The notes: generated by a model not told the origin, from the letters alone. A DNA stretch of 39,942 bases from Bifidobacterium breve (GCA_945901095.1 CAMDKQ010000006.1:1-39942); one strand, 5' to 3'; positions 19,104 to 27,410 are shown, numbered from the stretch's first letter. Numbers and translations are program-made.

Positions 19104-19943
19104 ATGGGCGCCCTCCTTGCACTGGCGTCGTCGATCATGTGGGGTGCGGGCGACTTCGTCGGCGGGATGACGAGCCGCCGGCGCCCTGCGCTCGCTGTGT
19201 ACCTCGGCTCGCAGGTCTTCGGATTCCTCGGCCTCGTCGTGGCAGCGACCCTCACCGGTGCCTGGGGCACAGCGCCGGCGTACTGGCCTTGGGCCATTTC
19301 GGGTTCGATAGCCGGCGTCATAGGGATGTTCGCGTTCTACCGAGCGCTCGCCATCGGTCCCATGGGGATCGTGTCGCCGCTCGTCGCCCTAGCAGTCGTT
19401 ATCCCGGTGGGCTTCGGGCTCATCAACGGGGAGACTCCGTCGAGTTTGCAGGGACTGGGGATTCTCGCCGCCATCGTCGGTGTCTTGCTCGCGTCGGGTC
19501 CTGAACTCAGCGGCGCCGAGTCGGCTAAGCCACTCGGCTACTCAGCCGTGGCGCTGGTGTTCTTTGGTGTCATGTTCGTCACCATTGCCGAAGGCAGCAA
19601 GACGAGCCCCCTCATGACGATGACAGGCATGCGCGCGACCTCGATGTTGCTCATCATCGTGGCGATCATCGTGTTCCGCTCGAAGGGTGGCATCACCCCC
19701 CGTGACTGGCCGGTGCTCGCGTTCGTCGGTCTCTTGGACGCCGCAGCCAACGTCGCATTTGGAGTCGCGACGACCCTCGGTCTGCTATCGACGACGGCGG
19801 TGCTCGGATCGCTCTACCCGGTCGTGACAGCAATTCTCGCCGCAGTCGTTCTCAAGGAGCGATTACGTCCGATTCAGTATGTGGGAGTCGCCGTCACCAT
19901 GCTCGGGGTGTTCCTAGTCAGCGCCGGAGTTGAGGCGAACTGA
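19104..19943 (+). CDS. EamA/DMT-family transporter
   Basis: A 279-residue inner-membrane protein with ten predicted helices in two EamA repeats. The first repeat begins [21 protein letters not shown]; the second runs over about 145-275 and ends [31 protein letters not shown], a classic EamA ending. The family exports small metabolites such as amino acids or nucleobases; the substrate is unknown. The frame is open upstream to 18927 but those 59 residues are Arg/Ala-rich and lie over DUF3000, so I take the ATG at 19104. Its last 30 nt overlap the 3' end of msrB on the other strand. Confidence 0.9.
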   Translation: MGALLALASSIMWGAGDFVGGMTSRRRPALAVYLGSQVFGFLGLVVAATLTGAWGTAPAYWPWAISGSIAGVIGMFAFYRALAIGPMGIVSPLVALAVVIPVGFGLINGETPSSLQGLGILAAIVGVLLASGPELSGAESAKPLGYSAVALVFFGVMFVTIAEGSKTSPLMTMTGMRATSMLLIIVAIIVFRSKGGITPRDWPVLAFVGLLDAAANVAFGVATTLGLLSTTAVLGSLYPVVTAILAAVVLKERLRPIQYVGVAVTMLGVFLVSAGVEAN

Positions 19944-20369
19944 GATGGAATTGATGCAGTAGCGCAGGTCGGTGGGCGTGCCGTATCCCTCACCCTGGAA
20001 CACGTGACCTAGGTGGCCGCCGCAAGCGGCGCACCGAACCTCGGTGCGCACCGATCCAAGTGACCGGTCGTCGATAGTGACGATCCGATCCTGGGCGAGT
20101 GGCGAGAAGAAGCTTGGCCAGCCGCAGTGCGAGTCGAACTTGGTGTCACTGCGAAACAACTCCTCGCCACAAGCCCGGCAGCTGTATACGCCTTCGGTCT
20201 TGGTGTCGGTGTACTCGCCGACGAACGGCCGTTCGGTGCCGGCCTCGCGCAGGACGTGATACTCGAGCGGGGTCAATGCGGCCCGCCACTCGGCTTCAGG
20301 CTTCGAGATCGGGTACGGGGTTCCGTCAGGCATGAGGTTCATACTTGTTACAGGGGTGTCGTGGCTCAT
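19914..20369 (-). CDS. msrB: peptide-methionine (R)-S-oxide reductase
   Basis: A 151-residue MsrB that reduces methionine-R-sulfoxide in proteins. The zinc site is complete (C64, C67, C113, C116), the catalytic Cys is C138 in RYCINSISV, and [11 protein letters not shown] and GGHLGHVF are present. It lacks the extra MsrA half found in fusions. The start at 20369 ([12 protein letters not shown]) fits family length; a longer frame would run through the divergent gene. The 3' end overlaps the EamA gene by 30 nt. Confidence 0.95.
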   Translation of the reverse strand: MSHDTPVTSMNLMPDGTPYPISKPEAEWRAALTPLEYHVLREAGTERPFVGEYTDTKTEGVYSCRACGEELFRSDTKFDSHCGWPSFFSPLAQDRIVTIDDRSLGSVRTEVRCAACGGHLGHVFQGEGYGTPTDLRYCINSISVRLNSGAD

Positions 20370-20397
20370 GGGACCATGCTGCCATGAGCCACGATAC
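20356..20397. repeat. inverted repeat spanning the msrB start and the DUF4916 promoter
   Basis: Arms 20356-20369 and 20384-20397 match at 13 of 14 positions (ATGAGCCACGAYAC) with a 14-bp spacer. The left arm encodes the first codons of msrB (MSHDT); the right arm also reads MSHDT in frame with DUF4916 and contains its putative -10 GATACT. Confidence 0.6.
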
Positions 20398-20398
20398 T
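20393..20398 (+). promoter_or_regulatory. -10-like box before DUF4916
   Basis: GATACT is followed by exactly 6 nt and the ATG at 20405, favouring that ATG over the one at 20384. Confidence 0.35.
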
Positions 20399-20404
20399 GA
20401 GACC

Positions 20405-20920
20405 ATGTCCTCCTGGCTGAGTTCCCAGGAGTTGGCAACCGCGCGCGAGCGAGTGCCCATCGTGTACGTCGATGCGATCCCGGTCCGCACTGATGCCCAG
20501 GGGGCGGTCACTCAGGTGGGCCTCCTTCTTCGTGCGATGCCCGACGGAACAATCAGTAGAACCGTGGTCTCCGGACGGATCCTGCACGGCGAGCGAGTGC
20601 GCGATGCCCTGCTCCGCCACCTTGAGAAGGATCTAGGGGCCATGGCCCTTCCGCAGATCCCGCCGTCACCCCAGCCATTTACCGTCGTCGAGTACTTCCC
20701 TGACCCCTCGGTGACGGGTTTCGTCGATCCGAGACAGCATGCCGTGGCGTTGGCCTTCATCGTGCCGATCGCGGGGGACTGTGCACCCTCGCAGGATGCC
20801 CTTGACCTCGTCTGGGTGACCCCAGAGGAGGCATCGAAGCCTGAGTTTCAAGGGGAGATGTCGGGTGGACAGGGACGACTCGTTCGTATGGGTCTCGCAC
20901 ATTGCGGCTTGCTGCCATAG
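20405..20920 (+). CDS. DUF4916 family protein (NUDIX-like fold)
   Basis: A 171-residue protein from the ATG at 20405 (178 from the alternative ATG at 20384). Strong family stretches: [95 protein letters not shown]4916 is described as NUDIX-related, but a full Nudix box GX5EX7REUXEEXGU is not visible; the matching region reads [21 protein letters not shown]. Catalytic activity is therefore doubtful. It is divergent from msrB across a short shared promoter region. Confidence 0.85.
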   Translation: MSSWLSSQELATARERVPIVYVDAIPVRTDAQGAVTQVGLLLRAMPDGTISRTVVSGRILHGERVRDALLRHLEKDLGAMALPQIPPSPQPFTVVEYFPDPSVTGFVDPRQHAVALAFIVPIAGDCAPSQDALDLVWVTPEEASKPEFQGEMSGGQGRLVRMGLAHCGLLP

Positions 20921-20990
20921 TCTGCCGTGTGTTGCCCTCGTTGGGGGCACTTGACTTGAGGGCAGGCGACTGCCGAGGAAAGGGTTGACT

Positions 20991-21248
20991 ATGAGTGAAT
21001 TCGGCAAGGCGGCGACTGAGAACAAGCGAATCTCCGTGCGTGGTGTCATCGCCATCATCATTCTCGTGATCGCTGTGGTGTTTATGGCGCAGAACACGAC
21101 AGATGTGACCATCAGGGTGCTCGGCTACAGCTATGACGTCTGGCTGTGGGCGCTGATCCTCGTGGTCTTCCTGCTCGGAATGGTCCTCGGTGGCGCCGTT
21201 CGCGCGGGAGTCCGCAAGCTCCGTGGCGAGGAGAAGGCACCGAAGTAA
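20991..21248 (+). CDS. LapA-domain (DUF1049) small membrane protein
   Basis: An 85-residue protein with two membrane helices: about 20-38 (VIAIIILVIAVVFMAQNT) and 50-70 (WLWALILVVFLLGMVLGG). A basic C-terminal tail RKLRGEEK follows. The NTTDVTIRVLGY linker between the helices is typical of LapA/YciS-like proteins, which help assemble envelope components. I chose the ATG at 20991 because GGAAAGGG precedes it; a TTG two codons earlier is also in frame. The TAA stop is followed immediately by the nested inverted-repeat element. Confidence 0.85.
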   Translation: MSEFGKAATENKRISVRGVIAIIILVIAVVFMAQNTTDVTIRVLGYSYDVWLWALILVVFLLGMVLGGAVRAGVRKLRGEEKAPK

Positions 21249-21350
21249 TCACGCTCACGTAACGGGTCGACTCGTGCGGCGCTTCATCGTCGTACGAGTC
21301 GACACCGAGGCCACGAGTCTCGAGGAGACTCGTGGCCTGAGTGAGCGTGA
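21249..21350. repeat. nested inverted-repeat element: closing stem plus two hairpins
   Basis: It begins at the base after the LapA stop. An outer 10-bp perfect stem (21249-21258 with 21341-21350; TCACGCTCAC/GTGAGCGTGA) encloses two perfect hairpins: 10 bp (21266-21275 with 21294-21303, 18-nt loop) and 13 bp (21308-21320 with 21326-21338, 5-nt loop). Together they form a three-way junction. Both hairpins contain GACTCGT/ACGAGTC, so the arms could pair in alternative ways. The 13-bp hairpin alone could act as a terminator for the LapA gene, but no U-run follows. Confidence 0.75.
21308..21338 (+). terminator. 13-bp perfect hairpin after the LapA gene
   Basis: AGGCCACGAGTCT-CGAGG-AGACTCGTGGCCT is a perfect GC-rich stem-loop 60 nt downstream of the stop codon. 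It is followed by GAGTGAGCG rather than U-residues, so it is only a possible terminator. Confidence 0.4.
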
Positions 21351-21376
21351 AGAGGCATGGTGACCACTTGGTTCAT

Positions 21377-21382
21377 TAGAGT
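21377..21382 (+). promoter_or_regulatory. -10 box of a leaderless promoter for the desaturase
   Basis: TAGAGT, then 6 nt, then the ATG at 21389. No RBS is visible. Confidence 0.55.
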
Positions 21383-21388
21383 GGTGCC

Positions 21389-22333
21389 ATGACCGTTCTA
21401 GCTGACGACCTAACCGCCCAGCGACTGCTCATCGACCTCGAACCCGTCGTCGAACGTGAACTCAACCGGCACCTGTCGACAGCGAAGGAATGGTTCCCCC
21501 ACGAGTACATTCCGTGGGACGAGGCAGAGAACTTCGACGGACCACTCGGCGGCCGCGAATGGACTCCGCAAGAGCGGCGATTCAGCGAAGCGGCCCGCAC
21601 CAGCCTCGTGATCAACCTCCTCACCGAGGACAACCTGCCGAGCTACCACTATGAGATCGCCACTCACATGGGTCGCGACGGCGCGTGGGGCACCTGGGTC
21701 GGGCGTTGGACTGCCGAGGAGGGCCGGCACGGCACGGCGATCCGTGACTACCTGCTCGTGACGCGGTCCGTCGACCCGATCGAACTTGAGCGTGCTCGAA
21801 TGATCCAGATGGAGGCGGGCTTTTCGGCGATACATCCGGGCCTGCTCGGTGGGCTTGCCTACGTCTCATTCCAAGAGCTCGCGACCCGCGTCTCACACCG
21901 CAATACCGGTACCGCGACCCAAGATCCGATCGCCGAGCAGCTCCTCGCCCGCATCGCGCTCGATGAGAACCTTCACATGATCTTCTATCGCAACACCTAT
22001 GCTGCGGCACTTGACCTCGCACCGGATCTAGCGATGCGCTCGGTAACTGACAACGTCCGAGATTTTGCGATGCCCGGGCACGGAATCGAGGGCTTCGGGC
22101 GAAAGGCGGTCGAGATCGCGGTCGCCGGAATCTACGACCTGAAGCAGCATCGCGATGAGGTCATCCTGCCGGTCCTGCGCAAGTGGCAGATATTCGAACG
22201 CAATGACTTCGGGCCCGAGGGGGAGGCTGCGCGCGACGAACTCTCCGCCATTCTCGCCGACATGGACGTGGCGGTGGATCGCTTTGAGGAGCGTCGCGAG
22301 GCGCTTCGCGCCCGGCTCGCTGCGCGCGACTGA
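21389..22333 (+). CDS. acyl-[acyl-carrier-protein] desaturase (soluble diiron type)
   Basis: A 314-residue enzyme of the plant stearoyl-ACP/mycobacterial DesA1-DesA2 family. It introduces a double bond into an acyl-ACP, using O2 and reduced ferredoxin. Diiron ligands are visible as E80 (LLTEDNLPSYH), E111-x-x-H114 (AEEGRHG), E164 (SFQELATRVSHRN) and E194-x-x-H197 (LDENLHM). The usual N-terminal HEYIPWDEAENF is intact. The position of desaturation cannot be told. The downstream ACT gene starts 8 nt after the stop. Confidence 0.95.
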   Translation: MTVLADDLTAQRLLIDLEPVVERELNRHLSTAKEWFPHEYIPWDEAENFDGPLGGREWTPQERRFSEAARTSLVINLLTEDNLPSYHYEIATHMGRDGAWGTWVGRWTAEEGRHGTAIRDYLLVTRSVDPIELERARMIQMEAGFSAIHPGLLGGLAYVSFQELATRVSHRNTGTATQDPIAEQLLARIALDENLHMIFYRNTYAAALDLAPDLAMRSVTDNVRDFAMPGHGIEGFGRKAVEIAVAGIYDLKQHRDEVILPVLRKWQIFERNDFGPEGEAARDELSAILADMDVAVDRFEERREALRARLAARD

Positions 22334-22341
22334 ACGCCGAG

Positions 22342-22737
22342 ATGCTCGGATTGCGGGTACTCGCCGAGCCTCTGAGCGTCTGCCGTCTGGAGCCGGGGGT
22401 TCAATGGCCGGGGCCGGTGCATCCGACATCGATCTTCTCGGTGACGAGAACCCCGCACGAGGTATCGGTGGTCTGCCACGCATCTGACGAGCCTGCAGGT
22501 GCGGTGGTCGAGCCGGGCTGGCGGTGCCTCGAGGTTGCTGGGCCCCTCGACTTTGGCATGGTCGGTGTCATGGCCGCAATCACCGGTTGTCTCGCGCGGG
22601 CGGCGGTGAGCGTGTTCGTCCTTTCCACATACGACACGGACTATGTCCTTGTGCGCGAACAGGATCTCAAGACGGCAGTGTCATCGCTCGCACAGGACGG
22701 CTACCACGTGAGCGAGTCCCGTTCGCATCACGACTAG
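22342..22737 (+). CDS. ACT-domain protein
   Basis: A 131-residue protein with two ACT-like halves: about 8-48 (SVCRLEPGVQWP...SVTRTPHEVSVVC) and 60-128 (WRCLEVAGPLDFGMVGVMAAITGCLARAAVSVFVLSTYDTDYVLV). This is the small CASTOR-like ACT family common in bacteria. It presumably binds an amino acid or similar ligand; no partner is evident. It follows the desaturase by 8 nt, so is probably co-transcribed. Its stop overlaps that of the convergent PhyH gene (22734-22737). Confidence 0.85.
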   Translation: MLGLRVLAEPLSVCRLEPGVQWPGPVHPTSIFSVTRTPHEVSVVCHASDEPAGAVVEPGWRCLEVAGPLDFGMVGVMAAITGCLARAAVSVFVLSTYDTDYVLVREQDLKTAVSSLAQDGYHVSESRSHHD

Positions 22738-23540
22738 CCGATGAGCAGCGGGAACAGTGGGTGGTCGAACTTCGCTCCGTCGGCGAGCGGCGGATCGAGG
22801 TCATCAAACGGTGGCGAGGTGCGCCAGGGCCTCATTGCATGCCGTGCATCGTCGCCGACGAAGCGCACTGAGAATGCGCGTCTCCTGCCTTGCGACCCGG
22901 CCGAACCGTGCAGTGTGAGCATGTGAAAGAACACGGCGTCGCCGGGCTCGAGGGTCCAGCCGAGGATCGGATACGAATCGCGATCGGCCTCCACCTCCGG
23001 CAGTTCACCGAGGGTTCCCTCGGGGAACCACTTTGCCTGGTTGTCCTTGAAGGTCCGCGGCATAAGCCACGGTCCGCGGTGAGTCCCGGCGACGAACTCT
23101 AGGGTGGATGCGCGGGGTACCGGGTCGACTGGCATCCACATCGATACGTTCTGAAACCCATCGATGTTGTAGAAGGGCTGATCCTGGTGCCAGGGCGTGC
23201 GCTGTCTGGTGTTGGCAGTCTTGGTGAGCATGTGATCGTGGTGGAGGCGCACCGTCGTGCTTGCCATGAGTTGTTGGGCGATCGACGCCGCTGCTGACTC
23301 TCGGATGAACCGCTCGTACTCGTTGATGCGAGTCCAGTTGCGAAAGTCCTCGACGAACGTGCCGGGATCGCCCGAGTCGCTGGCAATTAGGCAGAGCGGG
23401 CTCGGTTCTGCGAGGTTCCGCTCAATTCCTCGCTCGACGAGGGCTACCTGCTCTGGCGTGAACGCTGATCGGACGATGACGGCTCCGTCGCGCGCAAAGT
23501 CAGCCGCGACGTCTCCGGGAAGCTTGAACGCAAGGGTCAT
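22734..23540 (-). CDS. phytanoyl-CoA dioxygenase family protein (PhyH)
   Basis: A 268-residue Fe(II)/2-oxoglutarate oxygenase. Iron triad: H118-x-D120 (TPWHQDQP) and H211 (LTLHGSAG); R226 in RRRAFSVRF is suited to bind 2-oxoglutarate. The frame DGAVIVRSAFTPEQ at the N-terminus and AGTHRGPW are typical of the family. The substrate is unknown; PhyH proteins hydroxylate diverse small molecules and lipids. The ATG at 23540 is preceded by TAGGCT at 6 nt. Confidence 0.9.
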   Translation of the reverse strand: MTLAFKLPGDVAADFARDGAVIVRSAFTPEQVALVERGIERNLAEPSPLCLIASDSGDPGTFVEDFRNWTRINEYERFIRESAAASIAQQLMASTTVRLHHDHMLTKTANTRQRTPWHQDQPFYNIDGFQNVSMWMPVDPVPRASTLEFVAGTHRGPWLMPRTFKDNQAKWFPEGTLGELPEVEADRDSYPILGWTLEPGDAVFFHMLTLHGSAGSQGRRRAFSVRFVGDDARHAMRPWRTSPPFDDLDPPLADGAKFDHPLFPLLIG

Positions 23541-23546
23541 GTTGAG

Positions 23547-23552
23547 AGCCTA
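23547..23552 (-). promoter_or_regulatory. -10 box of a leaderless promoter for the PhyH gene
   Basis: On the minus strand TAGGCT, then 6 nt, then the ATG at 23540. Confidence 0.5.
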
Positions 23553-23645
23553 CGGTGCGACCCGCCGATCGCGGGCGTAAAGCAAAAACCGATGATTCTC
23601 CACACGATTCCTCGAAATTCAGGTTGAGCATGAAAGCATTTACCC

Positions 23646-25496
23646 GTGGTGAATTACGAGGCGAAGGGGGAACATCGCGCGGCGCCTGATCGATCGTCGG
23701 TCCGCGAAGCCATCGCCGGTGAATGGGCGACCTCTCCGACTCTCTGGCTCCTCGCCTTCCCCTTCATTGTGCTCATTCAGCAGGCTCGACTACAACTGTT
23801 CTCCGAATGGGTGACTCCGCAACTTCTCGGCATCGCCTTCCTTGGACAGGTCGCGGCGCTCCTCGTGCTCCTAGCGGCGCGACGCGTACGGGTCCGAGTA
23901 CCTGATGCAGAACCCCGGAGCCTCGTCGCAGTGATTGGGATTTGGCTCATTGCAGGGGGAGTAGCGGGCGCTGTCAGCGGATGGCTCGTAGGCCTGTTCG
24001 ATATCTTTCAGGTGCCCGGTCAGGTCCTCAGGGCCATGCTGTCGATGGCCATGACAACGGTGCTCACCTACCTACTCGTCTCCTTCACCATCGGCGTGGT
24101 TCGTGGCCACCGGGTGGAGGTTGTCCGCCTCCGTGCCTATCGCGATGTACTTGTGCTTCGCAGTCAAGAGTCGGGTGCCTACCTCGAGGACCAGCAGCGA
24201 CTTTTGCGCACGGCGCTGGACGACGACGTCCTTCCTGCATTCCGCGACCTCGTCGAGCGCGTCGAGGCCCTGAGCTTCCGACCACTCCAAGAGGAGCTTG
24301 TGCAGTTGCGATTGCGCGTCATCACCACCTCGGAGAAGTTGGTCGGTCGCGTGAAGGAGGGTATCGACGATGCGGTCCAACAGCAGCGAACGAATCGACT
24401 GCGAGGTATCGCTCAGGGTAGGCGGACCGATGGGGGATGGCGGAGCATCATCCTAAATACGTCGGTCACTCCACGTATCGGTTGCCTCATCGTTATCGCC
24501 TTCGCGTTTGTGGAACGACTTCGCGGCTGCGCCACAACCTCGGTTGTCATGGCAATTGGGATGGTGATCGTGGTTCTCGCCGGGGCCACCGTGCGCCGGT
24601 ACACCTCCGGTGAGCCACCGGGCACTCGCCTAGCCGTGGGCGTGGGAACAATCGGAACAATCCTTCTGGTCTTCTGGGCGGTGACCCGCCTTGAGATTGC
24701 CGGCTGCACGTGGACAGGATCAACCGCGGTCATCGTCACATCCGGCTGTGCACTCGTAGGCGCACTCGCATTCGCAGGGGTGTCGCTTGAGGCGGATCGT
24801 CAGTTGAGGCTCATGCAGGACGAACTTCGTGACGCGAATGATGCATCCCAAGCCGCAATCGCAGTCCTGAACGAGACTGGCCGCACACTCCGCGATCAGG
24901 TCTCGCATGTGCTGAACGGGGTACTTCAGGGAAGGCTCGCCGCGGTGTCGATTGCACTCCAAGCCCACATTGACGACCTCGGTCGGGGTGGGCACCCGAG
25001 CACCGAGCGACTCGTTGAGCAAGTGACAGCGCTACTGCACCTCGCAGACCAAGACATCGCCGAGATCGTCACCGAGCCGGTTCAACCGCCTCGAATCGAC
25101 GAGGCCTTACACCGACTTCGAAGCCGCTGGGCGGGACTCCTCACCGTCGGATGGGATATCGAACCTGCGGCGCAAGCGCTGCTTGACGATGACATCATCC
25201 TGCTCCAATGGGCGAACGAAGTTATTGACCATGCGGTGAGAAACTCGAGCAGGCACGGCGGGGCGGCAGGCCTCACCATCTTGGTGAGCGCCTCGGGGGT
25301 GGTGATCGGGTGGCTCAGAATTCGAATACAGGACAACGGATTCGGACCAGGGCCTGGTGAGGTGCTGGGTGGATCGGGTGCACGATTGGTCACTTCACGT
25401 CAAGGCACCTGGGTGCTACGTGGCCGACCGGTCGGAGGAGCTGAGCTCACCGTGGATCTGCCTGGAACGCGATGGTCGAGCGCTCACTTTGCCTAA
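23646..25496 (+). CDS. membrane histidine-kinase-like protein, probably a pseudokinase
   Basis: A 616-residue protein. Membrane bundle 1 is about 30-150. A cytoplasmic helical block follows at about 155-245, including LEDQQRLLRTALDDDVLPAF. Membrane bundle 2 is about 270-380, then a DHp-like helix pair (about 395-475) and a HATPase domain (about 510-606). Compared with the downstream paralogue, the phospho-acceptor position reads N424 (VLNGVLQGRL against VLHGSVQSRL) and the N-box Glu is H529 (HAVRNSSRHG against EAVTNASRHG). The DxGxG motif (D563) remains. H421 lies one helical turn before N424. It may regulate or heterodimerise with the second protein. The GTG start has no clear RBS. Confidence 0.85.
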   Translation: MVNYEAKGEHRAAPDRSSVREAIAGEWATSPTLWLLAFPFIVLIQQARLQLFSEWVTPQLLGIAFLGQVAALLVLLAARRVRVRVPDAEPRSLVAVIGIWLIAGGVAGAVSGWLVGLFDIFQVPGQVLRAMLSMAMTTVLTYLLVSFTIGVVRGHRVEVVRLRAYRDVLVLRSQESGAYLEDQQRLLRTALDDDVLPAFRDLVERVEALSFRPLQEELVQLRLRVITTSEKLVGRVKEGIDDAVQQQRTNRLRGIAQGRRTDGGWRSIILNTSVTPRIGCLIVIAFAFVERLRGCATTSVVMAIGMVIVVLAGATVRRYTSGEPPGTRLAVGVGTIGTILLVFWAVTRLEIAGCTWTGSTAVIVTSGCALVGALAFAGVSLEADRQLRLMQDELRDANDASQAAIAVLNETGRTLRDQVSHVLNGVLQGRLAAVSIALQAHIDDLGRGGHPSTERLVEQVTALLHLADQDIAEIVTEPVQPPRIDEALHRLRSRWAGLLTVGWDIEPAAQALLDDDIILLQWANEVIDHAVRNSSRHGGAAGLTILVSASGVVIGWLRIRIQDNGFGPGPGEVLGGSGARLVTSRQGTWVLRGRPVGGAELTVDLPGTRWSSAHFA

Positions 25497-25569
25497 AATT
25501 CTCCGCACTTCTCGCGGACCGAGGGCCACTGCGTCGTAGGCTCGTGCGGGGGGATAGCTGGAGGTTGCG

Positions 25570-27375
25570 GTGAACATGGCGGCGGTCGAGTACTCCTGGC
25601 GTGATGCGCTGAGGAGTCGTTGGTCGACGTCACCCCTGATGTGGCTTGTGGCTGCTCCCGTGCAGATCTGCGGAATCGCCATCCGAAACTTCCCCCTCCA
25701 TCAGGACCGTGCAGCGATCATCGTTGTGATCGCTGTCGTCGCAGAACTTGCGGTGCTGCTCCTGCTCATCTTGGTGGCTGGGCAGCGCTCGCCGCGGGGC
25801 CGGTTCCCGTCAATGACCACCGGTCAGGTGATGTTCGTATGGTCCGGGTGTGGGGTCCTTCTTTCGCTCATCATGGAACTTGGCATCGACTTGCTCATCG
25901 GGGGAGGCGGTATTGGACTCGGTGGCCGACTGCTATGGACGGTTGGAAGCACACTTGCATTGTTCGGTGCCGCCACCATCGTTGGGGCGGGCGTCAGAGA
26001 GCGACAGGCTGACATCGAGCGCCTGCGCCGCGCGGATGATCACATCAACGAGCTCGGTGCCGCATCACAACGTTTCGCTGCGGATCAGCGACTACTCCTC
26101 GCGGATGCACTCGACGCAGTGGTGATTCCGGCCCTCAAGCAACTTGCGGAAGAGGCAGAGGAACTCAATCTGGCTACCGATAGCGACCTAGAGCCGCTGC
26201 GGTCTCGGGTCGCTTTTTACTCCGAGACGATCATCCGGTCCCTCAGCCGGGAGGTATCGGGCACTGCTCCGCAGTGGCCGGAGCGAACGCCTGCGACTGA
26301 TACGAGAAGGGGCTTTACCCTTCGAGGGCTCCTAGACCTCTTCATGACGGCGAGGGTGCCGATACTTCCGTCAGCGGCCTTCATCGGCGTCATCCTGTGG
26401 GCCCAGATCGTCCCCTCATGCCTCGAGCGTGATGCGTTGGCGTTGGCGAGCGGCACGATTGTTGTCGTTATCGGCCAAATGATCTCCCGATCGCTGTTCC
26501 CTGGATCGCACCGGGGCACGGGGTTCGTCAACCTCGTGATCTATCCTGCGATCGGCGCTTCGTTCGTGTGGAGCGTTCGAACGCCAATCGTTGCCTGCGA
26601 ATGGGAGCGCTCAAACCCTCAATTGCTCGTCGTGGTCGGTATTGGGTTGACATGCTTGGCGCTGATCGCCATGGCGTTCGAGGTGACCAGACGTTCACGG
26701 GATGACGCCTTGTCGCTGGCTTCTCGCATTCGAGTTAGTGAGGCGATAGCGGCAGAGTTGGATCGTGCTGGTGCGCGAATGCGCGATCAGGTGTCGCTCG
26801 TGCTGCATGGTTCCGTCCAGAGTCGCCTGACCGCAGTAGGGCTCGCCCTGCAGGTGCACATCGATGAGGTGAGGTCTGGTGGACACCCCGATAAGCGACG
26901 ACTCCTCGCGCGCGTGACCATGCTGCTGGAACAGTCCGCGGCTGACGTGCAGTCGGTGTTTGCCGAGGAGCCGCCCCCCGCGAGTGTCGAGAAGCAAATA
27001 CAGGACATACGAACTCGGTGGCTCGGACTCATTGACATTTCCTGGGGGATGTCAATGAGGGCCGCGGAGGTTCTCGGTGCCGATCCCGAATGTGCTGCTT
27101 GGGTTTTGGAGATCCTTGGCGAGGCAGTCACGAATGCCAGCCGGCACGGTGAGGCAGGCTCGCTCCAACTGCGAATTGACGTCGACCATGGGACGGGCAC
27201 GATGCTCATCATTAGCGCGACCGATGATGGCATTGGGCCGTCGAATGACCTTCGTGAAGGTCTCGGTACCCATCGAATCAGGGCCCGCGGCGGATCCTGG
27301 GCACTTGAAGCTGAGCAAGAGGGTGGGGCTCGCATGACCGCGATGCTCCCAATCCGCCAAGGTAGAGGAGCCTGA
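25570..27375 (+). CDS. membrane sensor histidine kinase (NarL-partner type)
   Basis: A 601-residue paralogue of the upstream protein with the same layout: W-S-T-S-P-L-M-W near residue 18, a first membrane bundle (about 22-142), a helical block containing ADQRLLLADALDAVVIPALK (about 145-230), a second bundle (about 262-372), a DHp and a HATPase domain. Key residues are intact: H413 (VLHGSVQSRL), N-box E518/N522 (EAVTNASRHG), D552-x-G-x-G (TDDGIGPS) and a G-rich lid (REGLGTHRI). No extracellular sensor domain is visible, so the signal is probably sensed in the membrane. It has GGAGG before the GTG at 25570 and is followed by a response regulator gene after 146 nt. Confidence 0.88.
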   Translation: MNMAAVEYSWRDALRSRWSTSPLMWLVAAPVQICGIAIRNFPLHQDRAAIIVVIAVVAELAVLLLLILVAGQRSPRGRFPSMTTGQVMFVWSGCGVLLSLIMELGIDLLIGGGGIGLGGRLLWTVGSTLALFGAATIVGAGVRERQADIERLRRADDHINELGAASQRFAADQRLLLADALDAVVIPALKQLAEEAEELNLATDSDLEPLRSRVAFYSETIIRSLSREVSGTAPQWPERTPATDTRRGFTLRGLLDLFMTARVPILPSAAFIGVILWAQIVPSCLERDALALASGTIVVVIGQMISRSLFPGSHRGTGFVNLVIYPAIGASFVWSVRTPIVACEWERSNPQLLVVVGIGLTCLALIAMAFEVTRRSRDDALSLASRIRVSEAIAAELDRAGARMRDQVSLVLHGSVQSRLTAVGLALQVHIDEVRSGGHPDKRRLLARVTMLLEQSAADVQSVFAEEPPPASVEKQIQDIRTRWLGLIDISWGMSMRAAEVLGADPECAAWVLEILGEAVTNASRHGEAGSLQLRIDVDHGTGTMLIISATDDGIGPSNDLREGLGTHRIRARGGSWALEAEQEGGARMTAMLPIRQGRGA

Positions 27376-27379
27376 CTGC

Positions 27380-27410
27380 TTGTGATATTTGTCGATGAGG
27401 TGCGGATAAT
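27380..27410 (+). promoter_or_regulatory. possible promoter before the response regulator
   Basis: In the 146-bp gap after the kinase, TTGTGA (27380-27385) and GATAAT (27405-27410) are 19 bp apart, with TG one base before the -10 box. The spacing is long, so this is tentative. The regulator might thus be expressed apart from the kinases. Confidence 0.3.
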
